Source: Epiperipatus broadwayi
Taxonomy: Eukaryota; Onychophora; Udeonychophora; Euonychophora; Peripatidae
Reading direction: 5' to 3'
Length of the DNA stretch: 64,000 nucleotides
Assembly: GCA_028023455.1 (NCBI GenBank)
Contig: JAQFVV010012397.1
Location: 3,552,888 to 3,616,887, forward strand
The notes beneath the pieces were generated by a model, which worked only from the letters and a program-made list of their open reading frames with translations, did not search any database and was not told where the DNA came from. The position numbers and the translations under genes are program-made. Positions 1-9,713 of the stretch are shown here, in pieces. Position 1 is the stretch's first letter. Every line of letters starts with the position of its first letter.

Positions 1-162
1 TAAATCTCACCACACATTCTTATGATTCGAAAAAGAAGCTCGGAGGAATATACTTGTTATTGTACTGAAGCAGCAGCTATTTAGCTATTATATTTTTACT
101 ACTTGGAAGTTCCCAGAAATAATACTATGAATTCATCATTTATCCATGAGCATATTAGAATT

Positions 163-165
<3 letters not shown>

Positions 166-196
<31 letters not shown>
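166..196. repeat. (TA)n microsatellite
   Basis: An uninterrupted run of TA dinucleotides in A+T-rich DNA. Similar short TA runs recur through the window and often sit at the edges of mobile elements. Confidence 0.9.
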
Positions 197-201
<5 letters not shown>

Positions 202-252
202 TAAATGCATATATATTATCTATACTAAACTTAATGTAATTAGAAAAGATTA

Positions 253-772
253 GAACTCAGACTTTCAAGCTCCCTACAACTATCCACTCTATCTAATACA
301 ACTTAATAATATGTGAAAAATAAATAATATCCATTATTTGTATTTTGTGCTTTTCCAGCATTCATTAGTTGGTCCAGATCACTATCTCTCACACATATAT
401 ACAATCAATGCTCAGTTTATATTAAGATAAAAAATCTTCAAACTTTAATGGACAAGCTTCAATATTTTCCACCCTCCAACTTTTCAGCCATCCGTATCAT
501 TGAAAATCAAGGGCTTGGAACATTGCAACCTCAGATTTTCAATGATATGGATGGCTGAAGAGTTGAAGGATGGCAGAAGATTGAAGCTTCTCCATTGAAG
601 CACTGATTGTATATATGTGTGGGAGATGGTGATCTGGATCAACTGAAGAATGCTGGTTCAGCAAGAAATATATATATTGGAAATCATTTATATTTTTCGT
701 AGATATGTGGTCATGTATATCACTTGCATTAGATAGAGTGGATAATTGGAGGGAGCTAGAAAGTCTGAGTTC
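253..772. mobile_element. Foldback element FB1 (long inverted repeat)
   Basis: The left edge (AACTCAGACTTTC at 254-266, followed by a stretch reading into CTATCCACTCTATCT) returns as its reverse complement at the right edge (ending GAAAGTCTGAGTT near 771). Inside, further pairs face each other: TTGGTCCAGATCAC against GTGATCTGGATCAA, and two CCATCC/GGATGG blocks around the centre near 520. The whole unit can therefore fold into one long imperfect hairpin. It resembles the units at 4881-5428, 49341-50490 and, in its ends only, 52603-52736. No coding capacity is visible, so this is a non-autonomous foldback or MITE-like element. A polypeptide readable through it on either strand is a shadow of the repeat. 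Confidence 0.75.
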
Positions 773-783
773 AACTCCTTTGT

Positions 784-831
<48 letters not shown>

Positions 832-839
832 ACAAAGGA

Positions 840-870
<31 letters not shown>

Positions 871-872
<2 letters not shown>

Positions 873-1339
873 GTTCTGTACAGGAAAAAGGATGTTCTCC
901 ATGTAAAGATAAAAGATGTTTTACATGTAAACATATTGTTGTGACAAAAGTGGTCTTTAGTACTAAGAATTGTAATTTCAAATTGTATATTCCTAATTAT
1001 GTTACATGTAAAAGTGTTAATTTGATATATTTGATAGAGTGTAGTAGATGTTTAAACCAGTATATAGGTGAGTCAGCAAATAGTTTACATGTCAGAATGA
1101 CTAATCATAGATTTGACATTTTGCATAAGAATAAAGATAGACCGGTTTCAAAACATTTTAACTTACCGAATAATTCAATTGATGATTTAAAAGTAGTGAT
1201 TCTTCAGGAAGGTTTTTCTTCTACAAGGGAGAGGAAACAAAAGGAGAGTTTTTTTATTTTTAAATTCAAGACCTTAGAACCACATGGATTGAATTTGAAC
1301 ACTGGAACTATTACATCTCTGGGTTACCTGGTCTCCTAA
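871..1339 (+). pseudogene. PLE C-terminal GIY-YIG endonuclease fragment
   Basis: The frame is open from a TA-repeat leader (not coding in origin) to a stop at 1337-1339. Recognisable sequence starts with a cysteine cluster, GCSPCKDKRCFTCKH, of the kind found between the reverse transcriptase and nuclease of many Penelope-like elements. It is followed by the nuclease core LIYLIECSRCLNQYIGES, then an R.TNHR segment and a SKHFN segment, which match the GIY-YIG order of conserved Y, YIG, R/H and H/N positions; the usual GIY is represented by LIYLIEC. A GLNLNTG tail is also typical of PLE proteins. In a complete element this nuclease makes the target nick for reverse transcription. The N-terminal reverse transcriptase (several hundred residues) is missing, so the fragment cannot mobilise itself. 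There is no frameshift within the preserved part, suggesting a fairly young insertion. Confidence 0.8.
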
Positions 1340-1827
1340 ATGATTTCTATATGTGTGTTTTTCATGTGAAAATTTTCTTATATGAGGTTTTTTATGTAAA
1401 GATTGGTTACATGGATGTTTAATATCTGTGTTTAATTGGTTTATAGATAAATAATTAGTTATAAATTATTGTACTTTGCACTAACTATAATTTTTGATTA
1501 AAATGTATAAGTATTTTAGTTTTTAATGAATATTAATTTGAGCACAGCTATTTTTTGTATGTGAGCATAGTTTAATTTTTCTATGTATGCACATATGTAT
1601 ATTTTAATTTTTAATTTTGGATTTTTTATTTTTATATTCATTTTAATTTAAATAGAATTTAAGCTTGATTAGGAGGGAATGTAGTTTTTTTTTTGTTTGA
1701 ATTTTGTCATTGATTGGGTAGATATTCTGTGTTAGATTTTGTGACCAATCAGGGGGGTTTTGTTAAATTTTTAATCTTTTACCAAATCTATAATTTTTGA
1801 TTATCGCCATTTTACTGTGTATTTTTT

Positions 1828-1875
1828 TCTTTCTGATGAAAACCAGTCCTCTGGTTGAAATATAATATTATTTAT
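1828..1875 (+). ncRNA. Hammerhead-ribozyme-like motif in PLE-A 3' region
   Basis: The order is CTGATGA (1833-1839), a 6-bp stem AACCAG/CTGGTT closed by the tetraloop TCCT, then GAAA (1857-1860). This is the hammerhead core: CUGANGA, helix II, GAAA. Hammerhead motifs are known in the terminal repeats of Penelope-like elements, and this one lies about 490 bp after the PLE nuclease stop codon on the same strand. Bases after GAAA (TATAATATTA) do not pair well with those before CTGATGA, so helix I seems decayed in this copy and self-cleavage is doubtful. The better-preserved relatives at 5847-5888 and 5938-5980 show what the intact motif looked like. Confidence 0.65.
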
Positions 1876-1965
1876 TGGATTTATAAGTCTTTTTTTTTGT
1901 TTTTTGTTTATATATATATATAAAGTCTGAATTCAACTCCTTTCTAATTGAATATATATATATAT

Positions 1966-2740
1966 ATTCTTGGAAATTATATTGGAATGATTAAATATTT
2001 CAAACTAAGATTTTCAAGTTCGAATATTTTCTTAGCTTTTTAAGTTTAATTGGATTCAACTGTGCAAAAATATATATTATTTGCAATTCTACATTCACGA
2101 ACAGACAGATTTTGGGATTAATTTGAGATAAGTTTATTGACTTCAAAAAGCATTTTGTCAAAGATCATCTTAATCAGTGAACCGCTACTTATTATTAAAT
2201 ATAGTTTGATAAATGTACAACAATATTACCTACACTCTATAGTATATCATAACATTATTTTTATTTTATTTTATTAGTATTCCTCAGTGCGTTGAGTAAG
2301 ATTTTATTTTCATTATATTTGTCAATCAATTTCAAATATTTATGACTGTCATTGGAGCTTTTCAAGCAATTTATAACATTTTAGGTAGTCTTAAACTAAG
2401 ATAAATCAATTGTGAGATAAAATGTTAAAAATTATGATGGTGAAAATATCCACCATTAATTTTTTTTATTTTTACGAGCAAATGAATTGTTAAAAATTAT
2501 TTTCGCAACGAAAAATTAGGCAAACAAAAACCATCATTACATTTGTAATGCTGTAATTTTTTAATTATTACCATAAACATTTAGTGTAAAAGTTTTGTGA
2601 AAAATATAAAACTATTAAAGCGGTTCTACTTACCATGATATTATAATCTATGTTTGATCTATATGTTATTTATAAACAATCTATTGAAGGCTAGGAGTAA
2701 ATCTTTTTAAAAAGTTATATATATATATGTAATAATGCTC
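1966..2740. other. A+T-rich DNA, nothing recognised
   Basis: No open frame, repeat family or RNA motif that I can support. Confidence 0.5.
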
Positions 2741-2920
2741 AAGGTTAAATGGGTGTATAAGTAATCCCAGTATCAATAACAATCAACAATTTTAAACTGT
2801 TGTCAAGGCAACCTTCTATTAATAATAAAGATGAATTGTTAAAAGGAGGTTGCTTTGACATCAGTTTGAAATTCTTGATTTTTATTGATATTGGGATTGT
2901 CTAAGTGTTGACTGGTTTTT
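2741..2920. mobile_element. Small foldback MITE (family M1)
   Basis: Two arms face each other: AATCCCAGTATCAATAACAA near 2762 against TTGATATTGGGATT near 2885, and TGTTGTCAAGGCAACCT near 2800 against AGGTTGCTTTGACATCA near 2846. The loop is about 35 bp. Half-copies of the same sequence (one arm only) are at 26645-26770 and 26999-27100. No coding capacity. Confidence 0.65.
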
Positions 2921-3176
2921 ATTGATATATATGTAATTTAATATCCTCTTTAAAATATGAAATATTTGATTAATGATAATGATAATAATAGATAATAAGA
3001 ATTACAAGTTAAGTTTTTCCTAACTGAAAGAGCTTAACAAAATAAATTTTATAATTATTCATTGAAAATATTATTGGTGCAGTCATAGAAGATTAAACAA
3101 AAATTATACTATTAAAAATCACTATTATTGACTTTTTATGGTTTAAATAATTATTGTCTGGCAAAAATAGCAGGTC

Positions 3177-3276
3177 ATATCTTAAGCAAGATACCTGTAG
3201 TAAAAATTTAAGGGTATATATACAAGATATCTTAAGCAAGATACCTGTAGTAAAAATTTAAGGGTATATATACAAG
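3177..3276. repeat. Perfect 50-bp tandem duplication
   Basis: Two exact head-to-tail copies of a 50-bp unit beginning ATATCTTAAGCAAGATACCT and ending TATATACAAG (3177-3226 and 3227-3276). The absence of any mismatch implies a recent duplication or an assembly artefact. Confidence 0.9.
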
Positions 3277-4412
3277 ATAAAGCAGTCCCGATTAATTTTT
3301 ATTCTGTTATTGCTGTTTACATATAGACAATTATTTTTTAGTAAACAAATTCTTCCATTGATGTATCTTTTTCTTATTTGTTAAAAAAATCTTCACACCT
3401 TTATATTTTTTTCCTTTGTCATAACTGATTTCCAATTACTGTAATTAACTTCTGATAGAAATCTGATGACTTTTATTACTAACATCTATGCTTCAAAAGT
3501 TTTACAATTTTGTAAATAACAGTTAATGAATAGTTGAGATTTCAGAGGTATCATCTTTAACAGTTTTTTTAATATTTAGAAAGAGCCCTGAAGAAAACTA
3601 TTGAAAACTCGAAACTGTCAGATACTGTACAAGTATGATATGCAAAATCTTGCAATGCTAATATCACTATTACAATATAGAAAATACATAAATGAAGTAT
3701 TTTTATTATTTTTATTAATATCATTTTAATCAATTCCTTTTTTTAGATATAAACCAGAATCTTCTGAATTTACATTGAGTTTGTATATTACAGAGGACAG
3801 AAATTCAGATGCACATATTTCTTATTGTCAAATAAAAAACCCAAACTGCCTATTCATATTGTTTTGAAAATATGAAATATAAAAGATAAATTATGTAAGT
3901 TTAGCATTCTTTATATATATGTAATTTTTTAAAACATTTGCAATTTTTTTCCACAAAGGATACATTTTACTTATATCACCTACTATTTTTTGAATAATAT
4001 TTTTCTATGGTGAACCATTTCCAAATATCAATAACAACAAACAAATAAAATAAATTGAGTAGCTTCCAAAAAAGTTATATTTTTAAATAATTGATCAATG
4101 GAAATGCATAAAAATAATTAAAATATTGTAAAATTAATGCATTATACATATAAAGGTGAAACCAATAGCAAGCAAAATTAGTTTATTTATACACGAATTG
4201 TGTACAATTGTTCTGAGTCTAATGATTCCTAATTTGAGTAATTTTGTTAATATAAACTTTCATAACATACGTGTTAATGATAACAATATCTAATATATTT
4301 ATATATGGTTCTAAAGATGTATAGAGTGAAATGTTTTAAGCATTATGTATCTAATGAGAAATAGTTATATCATGAAGCTGATCTTGGAATTAGATTTTTT
4401 AGGGTTTTAATA
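3277..4412. other. A+T-rich DNA with a possible degenerate retroelement tail
   Basis: Nothing firm. At 3590-3625 the sequence CTGAAGA ... CTCGAAAC resembles the CTGANGA/CGAAAC signature often seen at PLE 3' ends, but I see no convincing stem between the two halves. Confidence 0.35.
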
Positions 4413-4513
4413 GTCAAGCGTTGGTGGTCGAGAGGTCAGCACAGCTGCCTTACAAGCAGTTGTCCCGGATTAGTGGGTTCGCTTCCCGGCCAATGTTATG
4501 ACACATAAAAAAA
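4413..4513 (+). mobile_element. tRNA-derived SINE, copy 1
   Basis: The head resembles a tRNA. There is a box-A-like GGTGGTCGAGAGG, an anticodon-arm-like CTGCCTTACAAGCAG whose seven-base loop CTTACAA would place TAC as anticodon (valine-like), and a box-B-like GGTTCGCTTCC. The acceptor stem is not intact, so this is not a functional tRNA gene. After the tRNA-like head comes ATGTTATGACACAT and a short A run. The same sequence recurs on the other strand at 53895-53996 and, truncated, at 27915-27979, which shows a dispersed family. Transcription by RNA polymerase III from boxes A and B would be expected for an active member. Confidence 0.8.
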
Positions 4514-4880
4514 ACTTATTTCATTCACACACTTATATATATATGCAACATGCTGTAAACATAAAAAACAGCATAAATTTAGCTTATATAAATTATTTTT
4601 TTCAAATTATTTATTTCAATGGTTCTTTTTTTTAAAAAAATATGGGGTTGATATTTTTATACTTAAAGTATTTATTTTATCGTGAAAATACAGCATAAAT
4701 GTGGATTTTTTTATTTAGTAAAAAAACCTCATGATTAATTCCGATACTAAGGGAAAAATACAATGTCAGAATGTTACTTCAACGATTATTAAATATTTAA
4801 AATGTAAACATTTACAAAAAAATGAAATATTTAAATACAAGTATATTACATATACTCTTAAGCTAGATGCAATTAGAGCA

Positions 4881-5428
4881 GATTTGACCAGACTTTCAAG
4901 TGCATATGATGAAGTTAAATGATCTCCAATATACAAATTTCGTGCTGAAGCAGCACTCATCAGTTGGTCCAGATCATTATCTCTCTCACACACATATATA
5001 ATCAGTGCTTGGTTTATATTAAGATAGCAAATCTTCAAACTTTATGGACAGGCTTCAATTTACTGCAACTTCCAACTCTTTAGCCATCCATATCATTAAA
5101 AATCTGATGATGGAAACAAAATTGGCAAATAGGGACTTTGATCATGCCATTATCAGATTTTCAATGATATGGATGGCTGTAGAGTTGGAAGGTGGAGAAA
5201 ATTGAACCCTGTCCATTAAAGTTTGAAGATTTGCTATTTTAATATAAACCAAGCACTGATTACATATATGTATAGGAGATGATGAGCTGGACCAACTGAT
5301 GAGTGCTGCTTCAGCCCAAAATATGTATATTGGAAATCATTTATCGTTTCCACATGTATGTGGTCATGTGTATCGGTTTGTATAAGATGGAATGGATGAC
5401 TAAAAGGAGCTTGAAAATCTGGGTTTAA
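4881..5428. mobile_element. Foldback element FB2
   Basis: Long imperfect hairpin. Left-arm sequences such as CATCAGTTGGTCCAGATCAT (about 4957) pair with TGGACCAACTGATGAGTGCT (about 5289); the AAATCTTCAAACTTTA block near 5030 pairs with TAAAGTTTGAAGATTTGC near 5217; the CCATCCATATCATT block near 5081 pairs with AATGATATGGATGG near 5162. The central spacer holds AATCTGATGATGG and a further short inverted match. Same family as FB1 and FB3. Short open frames on both strands here are by-products of the repeat. Confidence 0.75.
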
Positions 5429-5813
5429 AGAAATAGAAACAAAATTTAAAATTGTAATTATTGATGAGATATTTAATATTTAACTATAATTTTTTAAAAA
5501 CAAAATTAAACAATCATAAATATTTACTAAGATAGCCATTGTTTCAAGAATTTTTAATTTAATAATATTTATACCTGAAAGTACTGATTTCCTAAATACT
5601 TATCATTCTTTTTATGTAATATTTCTGGCCCAATAAGTTTGAGGGGGGGGGGTCTATAATAAAGCATATTATGAATGACAAATAAATGATGAATCATTAT
5701 CAACTGTTCAAACATCCCTGACATATTGAATCATATTTAAAGTTTTTTTCATCTATGACATAATTTACTATATATATATGAAAATAATAAATAAACGAAC
5801 TAACTAAAGGAAA
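5429..5813. other. A+T-rich spacer
   Basis: No gene or repeat family recognised; it contains a G9 run near 5642. Confidence 0.5.
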
Positions 5814-5846
5814 AATAAAAACACAGAATTACTTCTCTAGAAAACT

Positions 5847-5888
5847 GCTTTAATATTTCAACCAGAAGACTGGTTTACATCAGAAAGC
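5847..5888 (-). ncRNA. Hammerhead-ribozyme-like motif, minus strand (best preserved)
   Basis: Read on the minus strand: GCTTT (5888-5884), CTGATGT (5883-5877), a 6-bp stem AACCAG/CTGGTT with tetraloop TCTT, GAAA (5859-5856), TATT, then AAAGC (5851-5847). GCTTT pairs fully with AAAGC to give a 5-bp helix I. Only a minimal helix III is possible within one molecule, but the AUAU next to the GAA is self-complementary, so helix III could form between two copies. A tiny helix III and activity as dimers is the known style of PLE hammerheads. The last core base is T rather than the usual A (CTGATGT), which may weaken activity. Confidence 0.65.
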
Positions 5889-5937
5889 AAAGTGGCTATT
5901 TCCAGAATTTAACTTAAATTCTGGAAATAGCCATTTT

Positions 5938-5980
5938 GTTTTCTGATGAAAACCAGTCTGCTGGTTGAAATATTAAAGCA
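5938..5980 (+). ncRNA. Hammerhead-ribozyme-like motif, plus strand
   Basis: CTGATGA (5943-5949), stem AACCAG/CTGGTT with loop TCTG, GAAA (5967-5970), TATT, AAAGC. The canonical CTGATGA is kept here, but the upstream helix I strand reads GTTTT instead of GCTTT, so one or two helix I pairs are lost compared with the minus-strand partner. Confidence 0.6.
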
Positions 5981-6015
5981 GTTTTTAGAGAAGTAATTCT
6001 GTGTTTTTATTATAT

Positions 6016-7951
6016 TGTAATGGATGTTTAAGACACCATTACAAAAATTATAGTTTTATAGGGGTGAAGATAATAAAATAAATTTTTATATAAGATTTCG
6101 TTTGTAAAAGTTGATTAAAAGTTTTTTTTTTTTTAATGCTTGTACAAATATATATGTATGTACGTGGCAATTATATTTTAATATCACAGTTATATTTGGT
6201 TTTTAATTTTAATTTTGAAAAAAAAAAAAGAAAACGAAGATTACTTTTTTTTTGTTAAATTTATGTAAAAGTAAAGTGTACAAATAAATTGCTTTTCAGA
6301 TTTGGAATTTATATTGATAAGAATAATTAAAAAGAAAAGAATTTTTCATTAGTTAATTCCTAGATCTGTAAGGGGCAATTTGTTTCGTTAATTAGATAAC
6401 TATTGTTATCTAGATAGAGAATTTTTAAATTTTAATTAAAAAGAAAAAGTTTGGTAATTGGTTTAGAGATATGATTCAGCTATAATCGGCTTAATCAGGC
6501 CTTCAGATTATCTTTGACTAGTTTTCAATACTGGCATCAGCTAGAATACTTGCACCAGCGCAAAGAGACAGACACCAACTCTGACAGGAGAATTGCACAA
6601 ACTCTGAGACACTTCCACCAACTCTGAGAGATACTTGCACAAACTATTCCTACCAAAAATACTTGGAATGAATGATTCCTGCATATTCTGAAAGTTGATC
6701 TGGTAATTATTCTACCTAGAATTAACATTAAATCTACAGCAAGAATATTTTCTTTACCATGATGTGCTAAGCTTCTCACCAGGACAGGTTCGGATGTCTT
6801 GTGTCTCCATTAACTGCCTATAATGCCATAAGAACCGACTCCAAAGAAACCACTAACCAACTCGCCCAAGCCTATTGTCAGTGAATCCAGAGCAACAGAC
6901 TATACTTAAGAAGTCTAGTGCACTAGCATTTAAATAAATTATTAAGGTACCTTACATTTTTGCAATTTAAATAATGTTGTCTTAGATTTGTTTCCTTTTT
7001 TAAATATAAATGTTTTTTTTCAAGTTGTATCTTATGTAATTCGATTTCTGTGTGCTTGATATATATATATTAACGAGTGCTAGTTTCAAACCTATTACTG
7101 TCCATCCTATTTAAGTCTTAGTAAGTAAGATAGTAGTTTATTTTAATCTCACATTCCTTTTTATTATAGAAAGCAGTCTGGATATTAGAGACTATTTTAA
7201 TTGACTCCTGGCTCATGACCCATTTTATTATTAGTTCTACTTATGTTGTGAAACTTTAATTATTTATAATAGCCTATTATTGTTAGTTGTATTTCTTTAA
7301 GCTTCCAATTCATTTATTAGGGGCACGTACGATTGTTTTAACCCTCTCAATAGGTAGATCATGAGCTCCTAGCCTGTCTCACTCAGAGGGAGGTCAATCG
7401 ATTGAAAGTAATAACTTTCAACACTCTTTTTGTTATTATTAATGTTTTGGAAGCTACCTTTACATTTCTTCTGTTTTGCAAAACATAAATCTCCTTTTCC
7501 TAACTATGGGTTATAAGCAGGAAGCTAACCTCCCTTGTCTGGCATGGAGATCACTGTATACTTACTAATACTTATGTTACTGTCAGTATTTTGCACTCTT
7601 TCACACACAAAAAATCGCTCTCTAAGCTATATAAAATATTTTACTTTAATTTTGACGAAAGTGCGAGTAGTACATTTTAAGTGTGCTTTAAAGATTATTA
7701 TTTAGATTTATGTTTATTTAATCATACTTTTAATAAAATTATTTATTTATTCATTTACTTAGTTGATTTTGTTTTCTGTTGCTACCTTTCCAACTCTGAA
7801 CAAAACATAGATCTCATTTGCTTGATTGAGCTAGTCTGGCACATTCGATTCACATATCCTGTCCACCCTTAAAATAAATGTCTAGTTCGATTTTTTGACT
7901 ACTGGTGTCCTCATGGTCAGTGTATGCGAATCCAAAGCTTTGTCCAGTATA
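6016..7951 (+). repeat. 5' LTR of family D element
   Basis: Begins TGTAATGGATGTTTAAGACA and ends near TTTGTCCAGTATA. It matches 10178-12883 along its whole length with scattered substitutions. It holds the TATA-like box listed separately and, near the 3' end, TGGTGTCCTCATGG, which is TGGCGCCCTCATGG in the other copy. An antisense open frame at 6537-6779 is conserved in the other LTR, but only as a consequence of LTR identity. Confidence 0.85.
7628..7636 (+). promoter_or_regulatory. TATA-like box in 5' LTR
   Basis: TATATAAAA about 320 bp before the LTR end, in the position expected for an LTR promoter. The same box is kept in the 3' LTR at 12557-12565. Function is inferred. Confidence 0.4.
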
Positions 7952-8355
7952 TAGTGTAGTAATTTTTAAAGCGCAATCAAATGTGGGAGCCGATATTAAA
8001 ACTTTACGTGAGATGTTTTGTTCAGATGGTTGGGAAAAATAAACAGAAACGGTGGGCAAAAATAGGTGAAATAAAGTTAGTGGTAGAATAGAAGTTGATG
8101 GAAAGATGCAGATAGTTTTGGATCTGTCCTTATTTAATGTTTTGATATTCAAAAAGAGTTTATTAATTAGTTCGACATTCGTAAAGTTTTTAAAAAAGTA
8201 AAGAGTTTAAGTTTGCTTTGTAAAAATAAAATAAAGTTAGCTGTTGAAGATTAAATAAAAAAAATGTTAATAAACAGATTTAAAAGAAAAGTTCTGTTGG
8301 TAATTTAAAAAAAAAAAAGAAATTAGATTTTATCGGGGCTAAGTTTATTTTGAAA

Positions 8356-9713
8356 ATGGAATCTAAAGAAGAAAACAATAGGGAGGTAGGTTTGGAAGAG
8401 AGCCCAGTTTCATTTAAACATCTCCAGATAGTAGAAAAAGAAGAGAGCGAGACACAGACAATGATGAAGATGATGATAAAGTTGATAATAGAAATGAAAC
8501 AAACTCAACAAGCCAAGATGAAAGAAATACAACAAGAGTTGCTGGTAATGAAACAAAAAATATAACAAAACAAAATATAGAAATAAAATGGAGTCAACAA
8601 ACAATACTGAAGGAGCTGAGAGCAGAAATGAAAGGAATGAGACAGGAAATATTGAAGACAGTTGACAAAAATCAGGCAGCTATAGAAGTCATAGAGAAAG
8701 ATAGGAATAAGGAGGCTCAGGAAGTTGAAATAGTAAAGGAAGAAATGAAAGAAGTAAAAGATGAGGTACAGCAAGATAGTGTTAGGACAGGTAGTTTAGA
8801 AATAAAGATGGTGCAGGTAGAAGGGATGTGCAAGGAATGGATAGACATACATAAAACAACAAGTAGAATTGGAGATGTTAAAGGAAGGAAGAATTCAGAG
8901 AGAAATAGATCTGAGGGTTGATGGTGTTGTCAGAAAATTAGAAAAGATGTTTCAAGGCATAGAGGAAAGTAAGGATAATTTGAAAACAGAAATGCAACAA
9001 GCATGTAGTGATATGATAAAAGGACTCAAATATAGGCTAGCTGGGATAGAGAATAAACATAGGGCATTCTATACTAAAGACAAACAGTATGAAACAGAAA
9101 ATGAATATAGAGAGTCAGGAAGTAAAAGACAGGAGGGGCCCTCCAGTAGATTCTTGGAAAAACAATTCCTAATAGAAACGTTCAAAGCTGAGGTGGGAGA
9201 AAGCCCATTAAAACATTTAAAAACTTTAGTTAACATGTTTCATGTCCAAGACTGGCCGGAAAGGGATAAAGTTACAATCACCAGTAACTACCTTCGAGAA
9301 ACAGCCTTTGACTGGTGGCACACTTTATTCACCAAACCCAGAACATTTGAGGAATATAGGCACATCATTTTAAGAACATTTTGGAGTGAAGCCAGACAGG
9401 ACGGGATACTCTATAAAAATCCCATGAGAGATATCACAGCATCTGCGGTGAAACATACACACAATTTTTTTATAGACAAGTAGCAAAACTCAAGGCATTA
9501 ACGGCATTTCCATTGTCTGACAACCAAGTTACAAGGACTATCAGGCATAATATGCCACCATACATACAACAAATGATGTTAAGTAATAATCGGCGGTCAA
9601 TAGAAGAAATGGCAGAATTTTTAACGGCTGTAGATTTTGGCAATGTATCAAGAGAACCTGTAGACAGATTCAGAAAATTAGATAATATTGACCAAACTCT
9701 CCATAAGAAGTAA
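8356..9713 (+). pseudogene. gag: Retrotransposon gag polyprotein remnant
   Basis: Starting at the ATG at 8356, the frame runs through a highly charged, Glu/Lys/Met/Gln-rich stretch that looks like coiled coil, broken into pieces in two frames (8356-8565, 8628-8921, 8869-9483, 9513-9713). The third piece holds the diagnostic part: ETAFDWWHTLF followed by FEEYRHIILRTFW, the pattern of the Retrotrans_gag capsid domain of Ty3/gypsy-type elements. At 9460-9485 a one-base change in a T run shifts the frame; allowing for it, the protein continues FYRQVAKLKALTAFPLSDNQ into the last piece. No CCHC zinc knuckle or protease follows. Gag would form the particle that packages the RNA; with at least three frame breaks it cannot be made as one protein. 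Confidence 0.8.

Larger units (their letters stand above)
801..1922 (+). mobile_element. 5'-truncated Penelope-like element (PLE-A) with flanking target duplication
   Basis: A segment holding the C-terminal GIY-YIG part of a PLE and about 580 bp of downstream sequence is bracketed by near-identical ~40-bp direct copies at about 760-800 and 1923-1963 (both run AAGTCTGA, then TTCAACTCC, then TAATTGAATATATA). These look like a long target-site duplication; the target is the right end of foldback FB1. No reverse-transcriptase domain is present, so the insertion is 5'-truncated. The segment 821-843 is a short inverted copy of the duplicated sequence, making a small TA-rich hairpin at the 5' junction, as if the 5' end was joined by a rearrangement. 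A hammerhead-like motif lies near the 3' end. Confidence 0.7.
5814..6011. repeat. 198-bp near-perfect palindrome with two opposed hammerhead-like motifs
   Basis: The sequence 5814-5911 is repeated as its reverse complement at 5912-6011 with few mismatches; the centre is TTAACTTAA near 5912. Each arm carries the hammerhead-like core described separately, pointing outward on opposite strands. The core is the same as the one in the 3' region of PLE-A, so the palindrome is most simply an inverted pair of PLE terminal fragments. An LTR retrotransposon starts five bases past the right edge. Confidence 0.85.

Noticed and set aside
3585-3630. Third hammerhead or PLE tail motif (CTGAAGA ... CTCGAAAC)
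   Set aside because: No convincing helix II between the two conserved blocks.
4413-4513. Functional tRNA gene
   Set aside because: Boxes A and B and an anticodon-like arm are present, but the acceptor stem does not pair and the sequence recurs as a dispersed repeat with an A-rich tail, so it is a SINE.
6537-6779. 80-codon minus-strand frame, also present at 10687-10929
   Set aside because: Its conservation follows from LTR identity; it is antisense to the element and has no motif.
7850-8152. 100-codon minus-strand frame across the LTR/leader junction
   Set aside because: Antisense to the retrotransposon leader with no recognisable domain.
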